A stretch of 64,000 nucleotides of DNA, from NCBI RefSeq assembly GCF_028694605.1, contig NZ_JAQVKP010000008.1:51908-115907 (forward strand). The letters run 5' to 3'. Under the pieces are notes generated by a model that saw only the letters and a program-made list of their open reading frames with translations, searched no databases and was not told the origin of the DNA. Of the stretch, positions 9,907 through 17,425 are shown piece after piece; position 1 is the stretch's first letter; each line of letters opens with the position of its first letter. Origin of the DNA: Sulfurimonas sp. (GTDB taxonomy: Bacteria; Campylobacterota; Campylobacteria; Campylobacterales; Sulfurimonadaceae). The position numbers were made by a program, and so were the translations under genes.

Positions 9907-10034
9907 TAAATAAGGGAGTTATACTAAATGCAACAAAGTTGTATTTAGTATTAGGTGGCTTTAAAAGCCTAAGGTGATTGTGCGACAGTGCAAGGCATTC
10001 ACAGAAGTGAAAGGTATTTGTTAAGAGGGCAAAT
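9907..10034 (+). ncRNA. Structured 5' leader, possible cis-regulatory RNA
   Basis: The leader holds several hairpins. The first is ATACTAAATGCAAC (9921-9934) with GTTGTATTTAGTAT (9938-9951), 14 pairs with one wobble and an AAA loop. The second is GGCTT/AAGCC (9957-9969), which competes with TTAGG/CCTAA. The third is TTGTGC/GTGCAA with outer GTGA/TCAC (about 9974-10002). The last is ATTTG/CAAAT, which places the ribosome site AAGAGGG in its loop just before the ATG at 10035. I do not recognise the class. Such alternating pairings and a sequestered ribosome site fit a riboswitch or protein-binding leader, but this is inference. Confidence 0.45.
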
Positions 10035-10283
10035 ATGACGTTGAAAGATTTGGAATTTATGTTAGAGTTGAATGGTGTTATGCGAAAAGACATCGATTCT
10101 ATTTTAGACTTTAGTAGAAAAAATGGCATTAACCAAGAAGAGATAGATGATGAGCTCAATAAAATGGGGTATGAGAGAATTGTTGAAAATGAATTAGACG
10201 GCGGATGGGATGATGATGAAGATGATTATGGTCATGTAGAAAAAATCAAATCCCGCGGTAAATTTTCAGAGGATTATGACTAG
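10035..10283 (+). CDS. Small acidic protein of unknown function (82 residues)
   Basis: I do not recognise this family. The N-terminal half (residues 1-47) looks like a short helical bundle. The C-terminal part is strongly acidic (GGWDDDEDDYGH) and ends SEDYD. The ribosome site AAGAGGG lies six bases before the ATG and sits in a small hairpin of the structured leader. A strong hairpin terminator follows the stop, so it is a single-gene unit with its own promoter and leader. Confidence 0.7.
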   Translation: MTLKDLEFMLELNGVMRKDIDSILDFSRKNGINQEEIDDELNKMGYERIVENELDGGWDDDEDDYGHVEKIKSRGKFSEDYD

Positions 10284-10304
10284 TCCGGAGATTGGCAGCA
10301 TATT

Positions 10305-10337
10305 TTTTTGGATGAAATATGAGATTTTATCCAAAAA
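10305..10337. terminator. Strong hairpin terminator
   Basis: TTTTTGGATGAAAT (10305-10318) pairs with ATTTTATCCAAAAA (10324-10337), 13 of 14 positions, with a five-base loop. The A- and T-tracts at the base let it act in both directions. It ends the 82-residue protein unit. Confidence 0.65.
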
Positions 10338-10440
10338 GTGTAACTCACATTACAATAAGATTCCGCATAAGAGCATTCTGCTAGCGGCTCGTTTTTAAAT
10401 TATGATAGAATTATATTAATATAAGATGGATGGGGTTTTT

Positions 10441-10668
10441 ATGCAAAATCAAACAACTTTAGCAAGATTAAGTGACAAAGTTTCAGCAATGGTTGATCAA
10501 TATAAAATGATAAAAGAAGAGAATGAGGCGTTGAGAGTAGAGATGGTGAAGCTTCAAGCTCAAAATGAACTCAAAAATCAAGAGATAGAAAAACTTACGG
10601 AACAAAATGCACTCAAAGATTCAGAAATAGAGTCTATTGTAGAAAAGCTAGAAAGTATAATGGCTTAG
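10441..10668 (+). CDS. Short coiled-coil protein, ZapB-like
   Basis: A 75-residue protein, almost all coiled coil, with heptads through KMIKEENEALRVEMVKLQ and NELKNQEIEKLTEQ, a composition like ZapB and other small division coiled coils. I choose the ATG at 10441 (MQNQTTLA), because GGGG lies seven to ten bases upstream. The longer frame from 10426 would put that purine run inside the gene. Four bases separate it from the ZapA-like gene, so the pair is probably translated together and may interact. ZapB identity is inference from size, structure and neighbour. Confidence 0.6.
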   Translation: MQNQTTLARLSDKVSAMVDQYKMIKEENEALRVEMVKLQAQNELKNQEIEKLTEQNALKDSEIESIVEKLESIMA

Positions 10669-10672
10669 AGTA

Positions 10673-10891
10673 ATGAGCAAAAAGCTTGGGTTATATATAG
10701 CCGGACGCCGTTTTGATGTTGATATAGATGATGGTTTTGCTCCTTTTTTGGAGCAACAGATGAGAAAAGATTTCAATATTGACGGCAACAATGATTTAAA
10801 AGTATTGCTTCAAGCTTATGTTCGCAAAAATCACGAGCTCTATCTTCAGGAAAAAAAAATAGAAGAAATTACAAAAACATTAGAAATTTAA
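10673..10891 (+). CDS. ZapA-like cell division protein
   Basis: A 72-residue protein starting MSKKLGLYIAGRRFDVDI, which resembles the ZapA N-terminal strand pattern (two strands with a Gly turn). A helix and a C-terminal coiled-coil segment follow (LYLQEKKIEEITKTLEI). ZapA bundles FtsZ filaments at midcell. It is shorter than the E. coli protein (109 residues) but typical of the short forms in Campylobacterota. It follows the coiled-coil gene by four bases and precedes a tRNA. Confidence 0.55.
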   Translation: MSKKLGLYIAGRRFDVDIDDGFAPFLEQQMRKDFNIDGNNDLKVLLQAYVRKNHELYLQEKKIEEITKTLEI

Positions 10892-10956
10892 CGCAGTTTT
10901 TATCATTCTATAAGTTAAGAGTGATATAATTTCGGTCTCTTAAATAGAGATAATGT

Positions 10957-11033
10957 GCGTCCGTAGCTCAGCTGGATAGAGCACTGGTTTGCGGTACCAG
11001 TGGTCAGGGGTTCGAATCCCTTCGGGCGTACCA
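10957..11033 (+). tRNA. tRNA-Arg (anticodon GCG)
   Basis: A 77-nt cloverleaf with CCA encoded. The acceptor is GCGTCCG with CGGGCGT (G1-U72 and U4-G69 wobbles), and the D-arm has AGCTCAGCTGGATAGAGC. The anticodon arm is CTGGT, loop TTGCGGT, ACCAG. The T-arm is AGGGG, TTCGAAT, CCCTT. The anticodon reads GCG, for Arg codons CGC and CGU. Most bacteria read this box with ACG (inosine), so the GCG form is somewhat unusual. Confidence 0.93.
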
Positions 11034-11066
11034 CTTACAAACTCTTCATCCATTCAACAATCAGAT

Positions 11067-11807
11067 TTAGCTGTTTATCTCACTTTTTATTATTTGCGCA
11101 AGCTTGCTGCAATTTTTTATTTTCTCTTCATAACCGAGTTTCTCATCTAAGAGTATAGAGACAAAAGCGCTCCCGACTATAACTCCGTCTGCCCCTCTTA
11201 CTTTCTCTTTTGCTGTTTTTTCATTAACTCCAAAGCCTACATAAACAGGAGTTTGTGTATATTTTTTGATAGTCCTCAGAATCGGTTGCAAATCTTCTGC
11301 GGCTCCAGACCCCGTAATGCCGGTATAAGCAACCATATAGATAAATTTTTTTGCATCACTGACAATCTTGTGGATTCTTGCTTCACTGTCTGTTGGAGCG
11401 ACAAAGCTGATATTTGCCAGATTGTTTGTGTCAAAAAGCGAAGAATACGCAAGACTTTCTTCGTAAGGCAAATCCGGAATTATAAATCCGTTGACGCCAA
11501 TTTCTCTTGCCAGAGGGATTAGTTTTTGCATATTGTGTTGATAAAAACTGTTGAAATAGCCCATCCATAGTGTATCTACCTTTGGAGCGATTGCTTTTGA
11601 AATCTCTAAAAGATGCTCAAACTTAAATCCTAGTTCAAGTGCTCTCTGGTTTGCTTTTTCTATCAAAGGACCATCTGCAACAGGGTCAGAGAATGGTATG
11701 CCAAGCTCAAGAGTGTCAACTCCATTTTCATGAAGTGCCAGCGCCAAATCAATGCTAAAAGATTTTTCAGGGTATCCGGATGTGATGTATGCTACAAGTT
11801 TTTTCAA
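11067..11807 (-). CDS. trpA: Tryptophan synthase alpha subunit
   Basis: Cleaves indole-3-glycerol phosphate to indole and glyceraldehyde 3-phosphate, passing indole to TrpB. The 246-residue TIM barrel shows the N-terminal YITSGYP, catalytic Glu and Asp in LELGIPFSDPVADGP, the Gly-rich YTGITGSGA phosphate loop and VGFGV and GVIVGSAFV at the end. No trpB is visible beside it, so the pathway genes are split in this genome. It overlaps the Hpt gene by four bases (ATGA type), an unexpected partnership. Confidence 0.95.
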   Translation of the reverse strand: MKKLVAYITSGYPEKSFSIDLALALHENGVDTLELGIPFSDPVADGPLIEKANQRALELGFKFEHLLEISKAIAPKVDTLWMGYFNSFYQHNMQKLIPLAREIGVNGFIIPDLPYEESLAYSSLFDTNNLANISFVAPTDSEARIHKIVSDAKKFIYMVAYTGITGSGAAEDLQPILRTIKKYTQTPVYVGFGVNEKTAKEKVRGADGVIVGSAFVSILLDEKLGYEEKIKNCSKLAQIIKSEINS

Positions 11808-12208
11808 GGTGTTTCCAAATCAGGTAATTTTAGCAGAGAATATTTGACATGAGTAAGTTCGTTGTCGGATTTTAAATCATCTTTCCATATGGCAAACATG
11901 TCGCTAATGCCAAGAAGCCAGTTGAGTGTCTCTTCATTAACTTTTGTATGGTTTGTGCGTATCTCTTCAAGCGCTTCTTCCACAAAAGTTGCAAGCTTTG
12001 TCATGGATGTTATTTTCAAATAACCTGAAGCAGATTTTATGTTATGAAAAACTCGAAAAAGTTCATTAACGCTCTGCCGGTACATGTTTGGCTTTGTCAA
12101 ATCAAGAATCATGACTTCCATCGAATCAACCATAATAGAATAGTGATCTAAAAATTCATCGACTATTTCATAATCAAAGTTAGAATCTAAATCACTTCTT
12201 ATGCCCAT
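11804..12208 (-). CDS. Hpt-domain phosphotransfer protein
   Basis: A 134-residue, all-helical protein. The segment FRVFHNIKSASGYLKI carries the phospho-accepting His (residue 55) in the HxxKxxxG pattern of Hpt domains, and the following helix (MTKLATFVEEALEEI) fits as well. Hpt proteins relay phosphate between hybrid kinases and response regulators. No kinase lies beside it. A cheY is encoded at 37,526 but any link is a guess. Translational coupling with trpA downstream is seen from the overlap. Confidence 0.8.
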   Translation of the reverse strand: MGIRSDLDSNFDYEIVDEFLDHYSIMVDSMEVMILDLTKPNMYRQSVNELFRVFHNIKSASGYLKITSMTKLATFVEEALEEIRTNHTKVNEETLNWLLGISDMFAIWKDDLKSDNELTHVKYSLLKLPDLETP

Positions 12209-12298
12209 AAAATATTTTCTCCTATAAGTCTAAAATTATATCAATTTTTCGTTAAAATGCTTTTTATTAAATAAACAGAGTTTATAAAAGAGTTTGAA

Positions 12299-13090
12299 AT
12301 GACTAAAAAGATGACAATTACTTCAATCAAGAAAAGCAAGGGTGTTACGCCTTTGGTTATGATAACCGCTTATGATGCACTTTTTGCAAAGCTTTTGGAG
12401 AGTAGTTCTGACATGATTTTGGTTGGTGACAGTTTAAATATGAGTTTTGCAGGCAAGAGTGATACTTTGAGTGCAACGCTTGAACAGATGATATACCACA
12501 CCAACGCTGTTGCTATGGGTGCAAAAAATAGCTTTATCATCACCGACATGCCATTTGGAACCTATGTAAATAAAAAGGAAGCTTTGAAAAATGCTATTAC
12601 TGTTTTTCAACAGACTACGGCTGATGCGCTCAAGATAGAAGGCGGAGAGGATAAGGCACACATCATAGAACACCTATGCTCCAACGGTATTGCGGTATGT
12701 GGGCATATCGGGCTTTTGCCGCAGGCATTTCGCTCGGAGGGCGGCTATAAAGTTAAAGGCAGAACAAAAGAGGAAGAGGAACAGCTCATCAAAGATGCGC
12801 AGGCAGTAGAGAGGGCAGGTGCTTTTTGTATGGTGATTGAGGGTGTCAAGGCGGATGTTGCAGCCGTTGTTGCCAAAAGTGTCTCAATCCCCGTTATCGG
12901 TATCGGGGCAGGCAAAGATGTGGATGGGCAGGTGCTTGTCTTTTCTGATATGCTTGGACTTTTTGAGGAGTTTACGCCAAAATTTGTAAAAAAATATATG
13001 AACGGTGCAGCTTTAGTCAAAAAAGCAGTTGGGCAATATGCTGATGATGTAAAATCAAAAGAGTTTCCCCAAGATATCCACACTTACTAA
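12299..13090 (+). CDS. panB: 3-methyl-2-oxobutanoate hydroxymethyltransferase
   Basis: First step of pantothenate synthesis: adds a hydroxymethyl group from methylene-THF to alpha-ketoisovalerate. The 263 residues fit the family. Hallmarks are MITAYDALFAKL, VGDSLNM (metal-binding Asp), ADALKIEGGE, AVCGHIGLLPQ, MVIEGV (catalytic Glu) and IGIGAGKDVDGQVLVFSDMLG. It is followed nine bases later by ruvB, so panB, ruvB and the perM-like gene form one operon. Confidence 0.96.
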   Translation: MTKKMTITSIKKSKGVTPLVMITAYDALFAKLLESSSDMILVGDSLNMSFAGKSDTLSATLEQMIYHTNAVAMGAKNSFIITDMPFGTYVNKKEALKNAITVFQQTTADALKIEGGEDKAHIIEHLCSNGIAVCGHIGLLPQAFRSEGGYKVKGRTKEEEEQLIKDAQAVERAGAFCMVIEGVKADVAAVVAKSVSIPVIGIGAGKDVDGQVLVFSDMLGLFEEFTPKFVKKYMNGAALVKKAVGQYADDVKSKEFPQDIHTY

Positions 13091-13099
13091 AGAGCAGAG

Positions 13100-14113
13100 A
13101 TGGAACGATTGGTAGAGATTGAGAAGTTTGATGGTGAAGAGATTGCTGAAAACTCTCTTCGTCCGAGTGCATGGAGTGAGTACATCGGGCAAGAGCAGAT
13201 TAAAAAAAATCTCGGTGTTTTTATAGAGGCGAGCAAAAAGAGGGGAGAGGCGCTTGACCATGTCCTTTTTTACGGACCTCCGGGGCTTGGAAAGACTACG
13301 CTTGCGCTCATTATCGCAAACGAGATGCAGGCAAATATCAAAGTAACCGCAGCTCCTATGATAGAAAAAAGCGGCGATTTGGCGGCAATTTTGACAAATC
13401 TGCAAGAGGGAGATATACTCTTTATAGATGAGATTCACCGCCTCTCGCCCGCTGTAGAAGAGATCCTCTACTCCTCTATGGAAGATTTTCGTATCGACAT
13501 CATCATAGGAAGCGGTCCTGCTGCACAAACGGTAAAGATTGATTTGCCTCGTTTTACGCTTGTGGGTGCTACTACAAGAGCAGGAATGCTCTCAAATCCG
13601 CTTCGTGACAGGTTTGGTATGAATTTTCGTATGCAGTTTTACTCTCCTGAAGAACTTGCGAAAATTATCTCTCAAGCTTCGGGCAAGCTGAATAAAAATA
13701 TAGCTCATGAGGCGTGTTTGGAGATAGCAAAACGCAGCCGTGGAACGCCCCGTATAGCACTTAGACTTTTGCGTCGTGTAAGAGATTTTGCCGATGTTGC
13801 AAATGAGAGCAGTATAATGCATGCAAGAACACAGTATGCACTTGATGAACTCGGTATCAACGCTCATGGGTTTGATACGATGGATATTAGGCTTTTGCAT
13901 ATTTTAGCCGGAGCAAACGGAAGAGCGATTGGGCTAAGTACGATTGCGGCGGCACTTAGTGAGGATGAGGGGACTGTAGAGGATGTTTTAGAACCTTACC
14001 TCATTGCAAACGGTTATCTGGAGCGAACGGCAAAGGGGAGAAAGGCAACAGACGCTACCTATCAAGCCCTAAACATCACTCCGCCAAAATCAGATAATGG
14101 AGCCCTTTTTTGA
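13100..14113 (+). CDS. ruvB: Holliday junction branch migration ATPase RuvB
   Basis: The hexameric motor that drives branch migration with RuvA. The 337 residues contain the family N-terminus ending [11 protein letters not shown], Walker [11 protein letters not shown] (about residues 60-69), Walker B FIDEIHRL, sensor 1 ATTRAG and the arginine-finger region LRDRFGM. The C-terminal winged helix ends RTAKGRKAT. The stop codon overlaps the TTG start of the next gene (TTGA), so translation is coupled. Confidence 0.97.
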   Translation: MERLVEIEKFDGEEIAENSLRPSAWSEYIGQEQIKKNLGVFIEASKKRGEALDHVLFYGPPGLGKTTLALIIANEMQANIKVTAAPMIEKSGDLAAILTNLQEGDILFIDEIHRLSPAVEEILYSSMEDFRIDIIIGSGPAAQTVKIDLPRFTLVGATTRAGMLSNPLRDRFGMNFRMQFYSPEELAKIISQASGKLNKNIAHEACLEIAKRSRGTPRIALRLLRRVRDFADVANESSIMHARTQYALDELGINAHGFDTMDIRLLHILAGANGRAIGLSTIAAALSEDEGTVEDVLEPYLIANGYLERTAKGRKATDATYQALNITPPKSDNGALF

Positions 14114-15150
14114 AACCGCAATATTTTGTCGCAATTCTTTTTGCAACGTCGCTTTACTGGATGTATCTTCTCTATGCGCCGTTTTTGTTGGGGATGGTCA
14201 TCGCAGCACTTTTAGCAATCTCTACGTCAAATATTCAAAATTTTTTTGAGAGACTTTTAAAATCAAAATTTTTAGCAGCACTTGCAAGCAGTTCCTTGCT
14301 TGCTCTTCTCTTTTTTGCGCCGCTTGGTTATTTTTTGGTTACTTTGACGCTTAAACTCAACACAATAGAGCCTGAGATTTTTAGAAATATAGAGTTGAGT
14401 GTAAATAACTTTTTGGCAAATCCTCCGGCGTATCTAAATTTTCTGAAACCTTACATGGATGATATCACGCAAGAGATAAGCGTAAACTCCATAGCTTCTT
14501 ATGTCTTATCGTTTACCGGAAATATCGGTTCGCTTAGTGTAGGATATCTCAAAAACTCATTTTTAGTTATCATTTTTTACTTTTTTGCGCAGTATAACGG
14601 CGGTTTTGTAGTTGATTTGCTCAAAAGAGTGGTGCAGATGTCTGTTGAAGAGACGACGCTTCTGGCAAGAGAGCTTTCCTCTGTTATGAGTGTTGTTTTT
14701 TACTCTATCATCATAAATGCTATGTTTCAGGGCGTATTATTTGGTATCGCAATATCTTACATGGGCTATAACGGTCTTCTTTTTGGAATTATGTACGGTT
14801 TTGCTTCGCTTATCCCCGTTGTTGGCGGAGCGCTTATGTGGCTTCCGTTTATGCTTTATGAATTTTCCATGGGAAACAGTGCAAATGCCATATTCATCGC
14901 TTCTTATACCGTTGTTGTTATCTCGCTCATTGCCGATACGTTTATTAAGCCGCTTATTATCAAAGAGATAAACATAAGACTCTTAAAGGAGGATGATGCA
15001 AAGATGAATGAGCTTATCATCTTTTTTGCAATCATTGCGGGACTCAGTGTGTTTGGGTTTTGGGGGATGATTCTTGGACCTGCCATCACTGCCTTTTTTC
15101 TTGCAATTTTAAAACTCTTTGAGGCAAGAACACAGGGGTATATTAGCTAA
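14110..15150 (+). CDS. AI-2E family transporter (PerM-like permease)
   Basis: A 346-residue polytopic inner-membrane protein with six to eight hydrophobic segments. It has the family-typical late region from [22 protein letters not shown] to the conserved [17 protein letters not shown] near the end. Members include AI-2 exporter TqsA and several ion antiporters, so the substrate is open. The start is TTG, inside the ruvB stop overlap. It converges with the lpxL-like gene, overlapping it by four bases at the 3' ends. Confidence 0.85.
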   Translation: MKPQYFVAILFATSLYWMYLLYAPFLLGMVIAALLAISTSNIQNFFERLLKSKFLAALASSSLLALLFFAPLGYFLVTLTLKLNTIEPEIFRNIELSVNNFLANPPAYLNFLKPYMDDITQEISVNSIASYVLSFTGNIGSLSVGYLKNSFLVIIFYFFAQYNGGFVVDLLKRVVQMSVEETTLLARELSSVMSVVFYSIIINAMFQGVLFGIAISYMGYNGLLFGIMYGFASLIPVVGGALMWLPFMLYEFSMGNSANAIFIASYTVVVISLIADTFIKPLIIKEINIRLLKEDDAKMNELIIFFAIIAGLSVFGFWGMILGPAITAFFLAILKLFEARTQGYIS

Positions 15151-16046
15151 CGTTTGTAGATATGCGGGTATTCACCCTTAAACCTTCTATGAATCCAAAA
15201 CCAGCATTTTGGTTGGTTGTAGATGAGAGAACCTAGCCAGTCAGCTTGAAGCTGTGTTGCTTTTTGGATATCTTCTTGCTCATTTTCTGTTTTTTCGACA
15301 ACAATTTCATCAAAGAACACAAGTTCATAGCTCTCTTCATCTTTGCTTAGCATAACAACAGGGATGATAGCAGCATCATATTTTCTCGCCAAATAGGCAG
15401 GAGCCGGTGTTTGGTAAACTTTTTTACCTAAAAAATCAACCTCGATACCCTCTCTTTGATTCATGGCAGTGTCTATCAGGATACCGCTTGCCATCTTTTT
15501 TTTGACAAGTGAGATAAGCGCTCTCATAACATTTCTCTTCTCAAGCGAACTGTTTCCAAATCGCTCCCGTGATTCTAAAACCCACTGTTCATACTCTCTA
15601 TTTTTCATTTTGCGAAAAACAGCAGCAAGAGGCTCTACAAAAGTGCCAATCCCGATACCGCCAAGCTCCCATGCACAGTAGTGTGATGTTACATAGATAA
15701 CGGCTCTATTTTGCGCATGTACATTATCTACGATTTCTCTGTTTTTAATGGTAATTTTTTTTGCAAGTTCATCTTTGCTTATGTGTCTTAGCTCCATCAG
15801 ATGCAAAAAGTTAAGTAGAAGATTTCTAAAACTGTATTTGACAATCTCTTTTTTTTGTGTGTGAGAAAGCGTATCGCCATAGATAAAATCAAGATTTACA
15901 AAGCCTGTATTTCTGTAACGTGACGAGAGATAATATGCGAGGGAGGCTAAAAATGTAAAGAAATTTTTTCTTGCCTTGTTTGGCAAAAGCATTAAAATTT
16001 TTTCTAAAAGTAAAAAGAGTTTAAATCCCATAATCACTAAATCCAT
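15147..16046 (-). CDS. LpxL/HtrB-like lipid A acyltransferase
   Basis: About 299 residues of the lysophospholipid/lipid A acyltransferase family, which adds a secondary acyl chain to lipid A at the inner membrane. The catalytic H-x4-E motif is SHYCAWELGG, followed by FRKMKNREYEQW, DTAMNQREGIEVDFLGK and the C-terminal WFWIHRRFKGE, all typical. I place the start at the ATG at 16046. The TTG at 16094 lies inside the integrated element, and the intervening frame crosses the host/element border at 16076. A TATAAT on the minus strand (16065-16070) serves as the -10 box but leaves a short leader of about 12 nt. The insertion has replaced everything upstream of that box. Confidence 0.88.
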   Translation of the reverse strand: MDLVIMGFKLFLLLEKILMLLPNKARKNFFTFLASLAYYLSSRYRNTGFVNLDFIYGDTLSHTQKKEIVKYSFRNLLLNFLHLMELRHISKDELAKKITIKNREIVDNVHAQNRAVIYVTSHYCAWELGGIGIGTFVEPLAAVFRKMKNREYEQWVLESRERFGNSSLEKRNVMRALISLVKKKMASGILIDTAMNQREGIEVDFLGKKVYQTPAPAYLARKYDAAIIPVVMLSKDEESYELVFFDEIVVEKTENEQEDIQKATQLQADWLGSLIYNQPKCWFWIHRRFKGEYPHIYKR

Positions 16047-16079
16047 TCCATAGTTTAAAAGCGGATTATAGCCAATTTC

Positions 16080-16085
16080 TATAAT
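16080..16085 (+). promoter_or_regulatory. LE-borne -10 box without a -35 partner in the integrated state
   Basis: TATAAT lies two bases inside the left end. At this host junction the hexamer 17 bp upstream is AAAAGC, so no -35 box exists. In the circle or tandem junction the same box pairs with TTGACA from the right end. The recombinase of copy 1 may therefore be nearly silent unless the element excises. Confidence 0.6.
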
Positions 16086-16142
16086 GTTATCCAAATATAA
16101 AAAATGACGAAAAAAAAAGGTTTTTTCTATTTTTTTATATTA

Positions 16143-16264
16143 ATATTTCACTGCATAATAAGCCTTAATAGCCAAAAAAGTCTTGAACTTTCATAACAAA
16201 TTAGGCTAGTGAAATATACCTTTGACGGAATTAAGTGCTTTAAGCTCAAATAGAAAATAGAGGT
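16143..16264 (+). ncRNA. Predicted IS110 bridge RNA with target and donor loops
   Basis: A basal stem ATATTTCACT (16143-16152) with AGTGAAATAT (16208-16217), then AGCCT (16161-16165) with AGGCT (16203-16207), encloses the first loop. Its 5' guide is ATAGCCAA (16168-16175), identical to the host target left of the core (16068-16075). Its 3' guide is ATAACAA (16193-16199), the complement of TTGTTAT at the right host side (35167-35173). AAAGT/ACTTT caps the loop. The second loop sits on ACCTTTG (16218-16224) with TAGAGGT (16258-16264). Its guides are ACGGAATT (16225-16232), equal to the RE end at 26093-26100, and ATAGAAAA (16250-16257), the complement of TTTTCTAT across the core into LE. Both guide pairs start 25 nt apart. 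This is the architecture described for IS621 bridge RNA; the fold was found by eye. Confidence 0.8.
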
Positions 16265-16271
16265 TTCGCTA

Positions 16272-17231
16272 ATGACAAATTTAATAGGCGTTGATATTTC
16301 AAAAGATACGATTGATTGTTGTTTACTCATACAGAATGAGCCTTACTACCACAAATTTAACAACGATATAGAGGGGTTTAATAGCCTTTTATTTCTTTAC
16401 CATAATTTCAAAGTTTTCTCTCTTGGATTTGAAAGTACGGGAAATTATCACAAAAAGTTAGAAAAATTTCTTTATAACAACGATGTTAAACCATACATTT
16501 TGAAACCGCTTTCAGTGTCTAGTTTCCGTAAGTCACTTAATGTTCACGGCAAAACTGATAAAACAGATAGCTACGTTATTGCTCGTTTTTTAAGAGATGG
16601 CGATTTATCAGAATATTTGTCTTATCCTACACGTGAATTGTTTAAACCTATTTTGTCATCTCTTCATTTAATGGATAAACAAATAAGACAAACTCAAAAT
16701 AGTATCCACGCTATAGAACTTTATCCCGAAACTTCTCAAATATTACATGATTTGAGAGACATTGTTAAGTATTTGACTATAACTAGAGATAGAGTTGAAA
16801 AAAACGCTATCTCTTTGCTTTATGTAACTTGTCCCGAAGCAAAAAAAATTAAGAAAGATATATCTGGTGTCGGCGATAAGCTTTTAATTCATTTGATACC
16901 TTATCTATACGACCACTTCGACAAATTTACTTTAAAACAAATAAATGCTTTTTTCGGTCTTAATCCTGTTTCTTTTCAAAGTGGGACTTCTGTTCATAAA
17001 AAAGACAAAATTTCTAAGAAAGGTGATAGAGACATCTTAAGACTTTTGTATATGTCTGCCGTTCCTGCTATAAGAAGTAACGAGATACTTAAAAATAAAT
17101 ATTCAAGACTTAGAGACAAAGGTAAACCTGCAAAAGTTGCTTTAGTTTCTGTCATGTCACATATATTGAGAGCTATTGTAATTAAGCTCTCGCATTACAC
17201 AAAAAGAGAGCTAAAACAATGCAAGAAGTAG
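16272..17231 (+). CDS. IS110-family DEDD recombinase (transposase)
   Basis: A 319-residue recombinase. The RuvC-like N-terminal domain shows Asp8 (IGVDISKD), Glu54 (LGFESTGNYH) and Asp96/Asp99 (GKTDKTDS), the DEDD tetrad of IS110/Piv proteins. The C-terminal Transposase_20 domain has ISGVGDKLL and, after GLNPV, the catalytic Ser237 in SFQSGTS. These positions are close to those known for IS621. In that family the enzyme recombines the RE-LE junction of a circle with a target chosen by the bridge RNA. The ribosome site AGAGG (16260-16263 region) is inside the last bridge-RNA stem. It is the only integrase in the element, so it should integrate and excise the whole 10-kb unit. Confidence 0.92.
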   Translation: MTNLIGVDISKDTIDCCLLIQNEPYYHKFNNDIEGFNSLLFLYHNFKVFSLGFESTGNYHKKLEKFLYNNDVKPYILKPLSVSSFRKSLNVHGKTDKTDSYVIARFLRDGDLSEYLSYPTRELFKPILSSLHLMDKQIRQTQNSIHAIELYPETSQILHDLRDIVKYLTITRDRVEKNAISLLYVTCPEAKKIKKDISGVGDKLLIHLIPYLYDHFDKFTLKQINAFFGLNPVSFQSGTSVHKKDKISKKGDRDILRLLYMSAVPAIRSNEILKNKYSRLRDKGKPAKVALVSVMSHILRAIVIKLSHYTKRELKQCKK

Positions 17232-17362
17232 ATAAAAAAATATACTTTGCCTTTTTGCAATTAGTCAAAAGTAAAAAAAAAATAACTGTTTCAAGTGTTG
17301 CAAAATGTGCAAACGTTGAGCGAAAGAGTATTTATTACAGGCTAGATAAATTAGTTTCATAG
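17219..17362 (+). CDS. Small helix-turn-helix protein (47 residues)
   Basis: A short frame that overlaps the recombinase 3' end by 13 bases. The product has a basic linker KSKKKITVSSVAK and then an HTH-like segment (VSSVAKCANVERKSIYYRLDKL) resembling the DNA-binding helices of TetR-type or phage regulators. The overlap suggests translational coupling with the recombinase. It is likely to regulate the element or to help recombination, but no function is proven. Confidence 0.6.
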   Translation: MQEVDKKIYFAFLQLVKSKKKITVSSVAKCANVERKSIYYRLDKLVS

Positions 17363-17425
17363 TGCGTTATCTGTAACTCACTAATGAGATTAAATCTCAA
17401 AAAAAAATAAACTAAGGATGTACAA

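Noticed and set aside
16047..16094. Upstream TTG start of the lpxL-like gene
   Set aside because: The TTG is inside the element, so the frame across the border is accidental.
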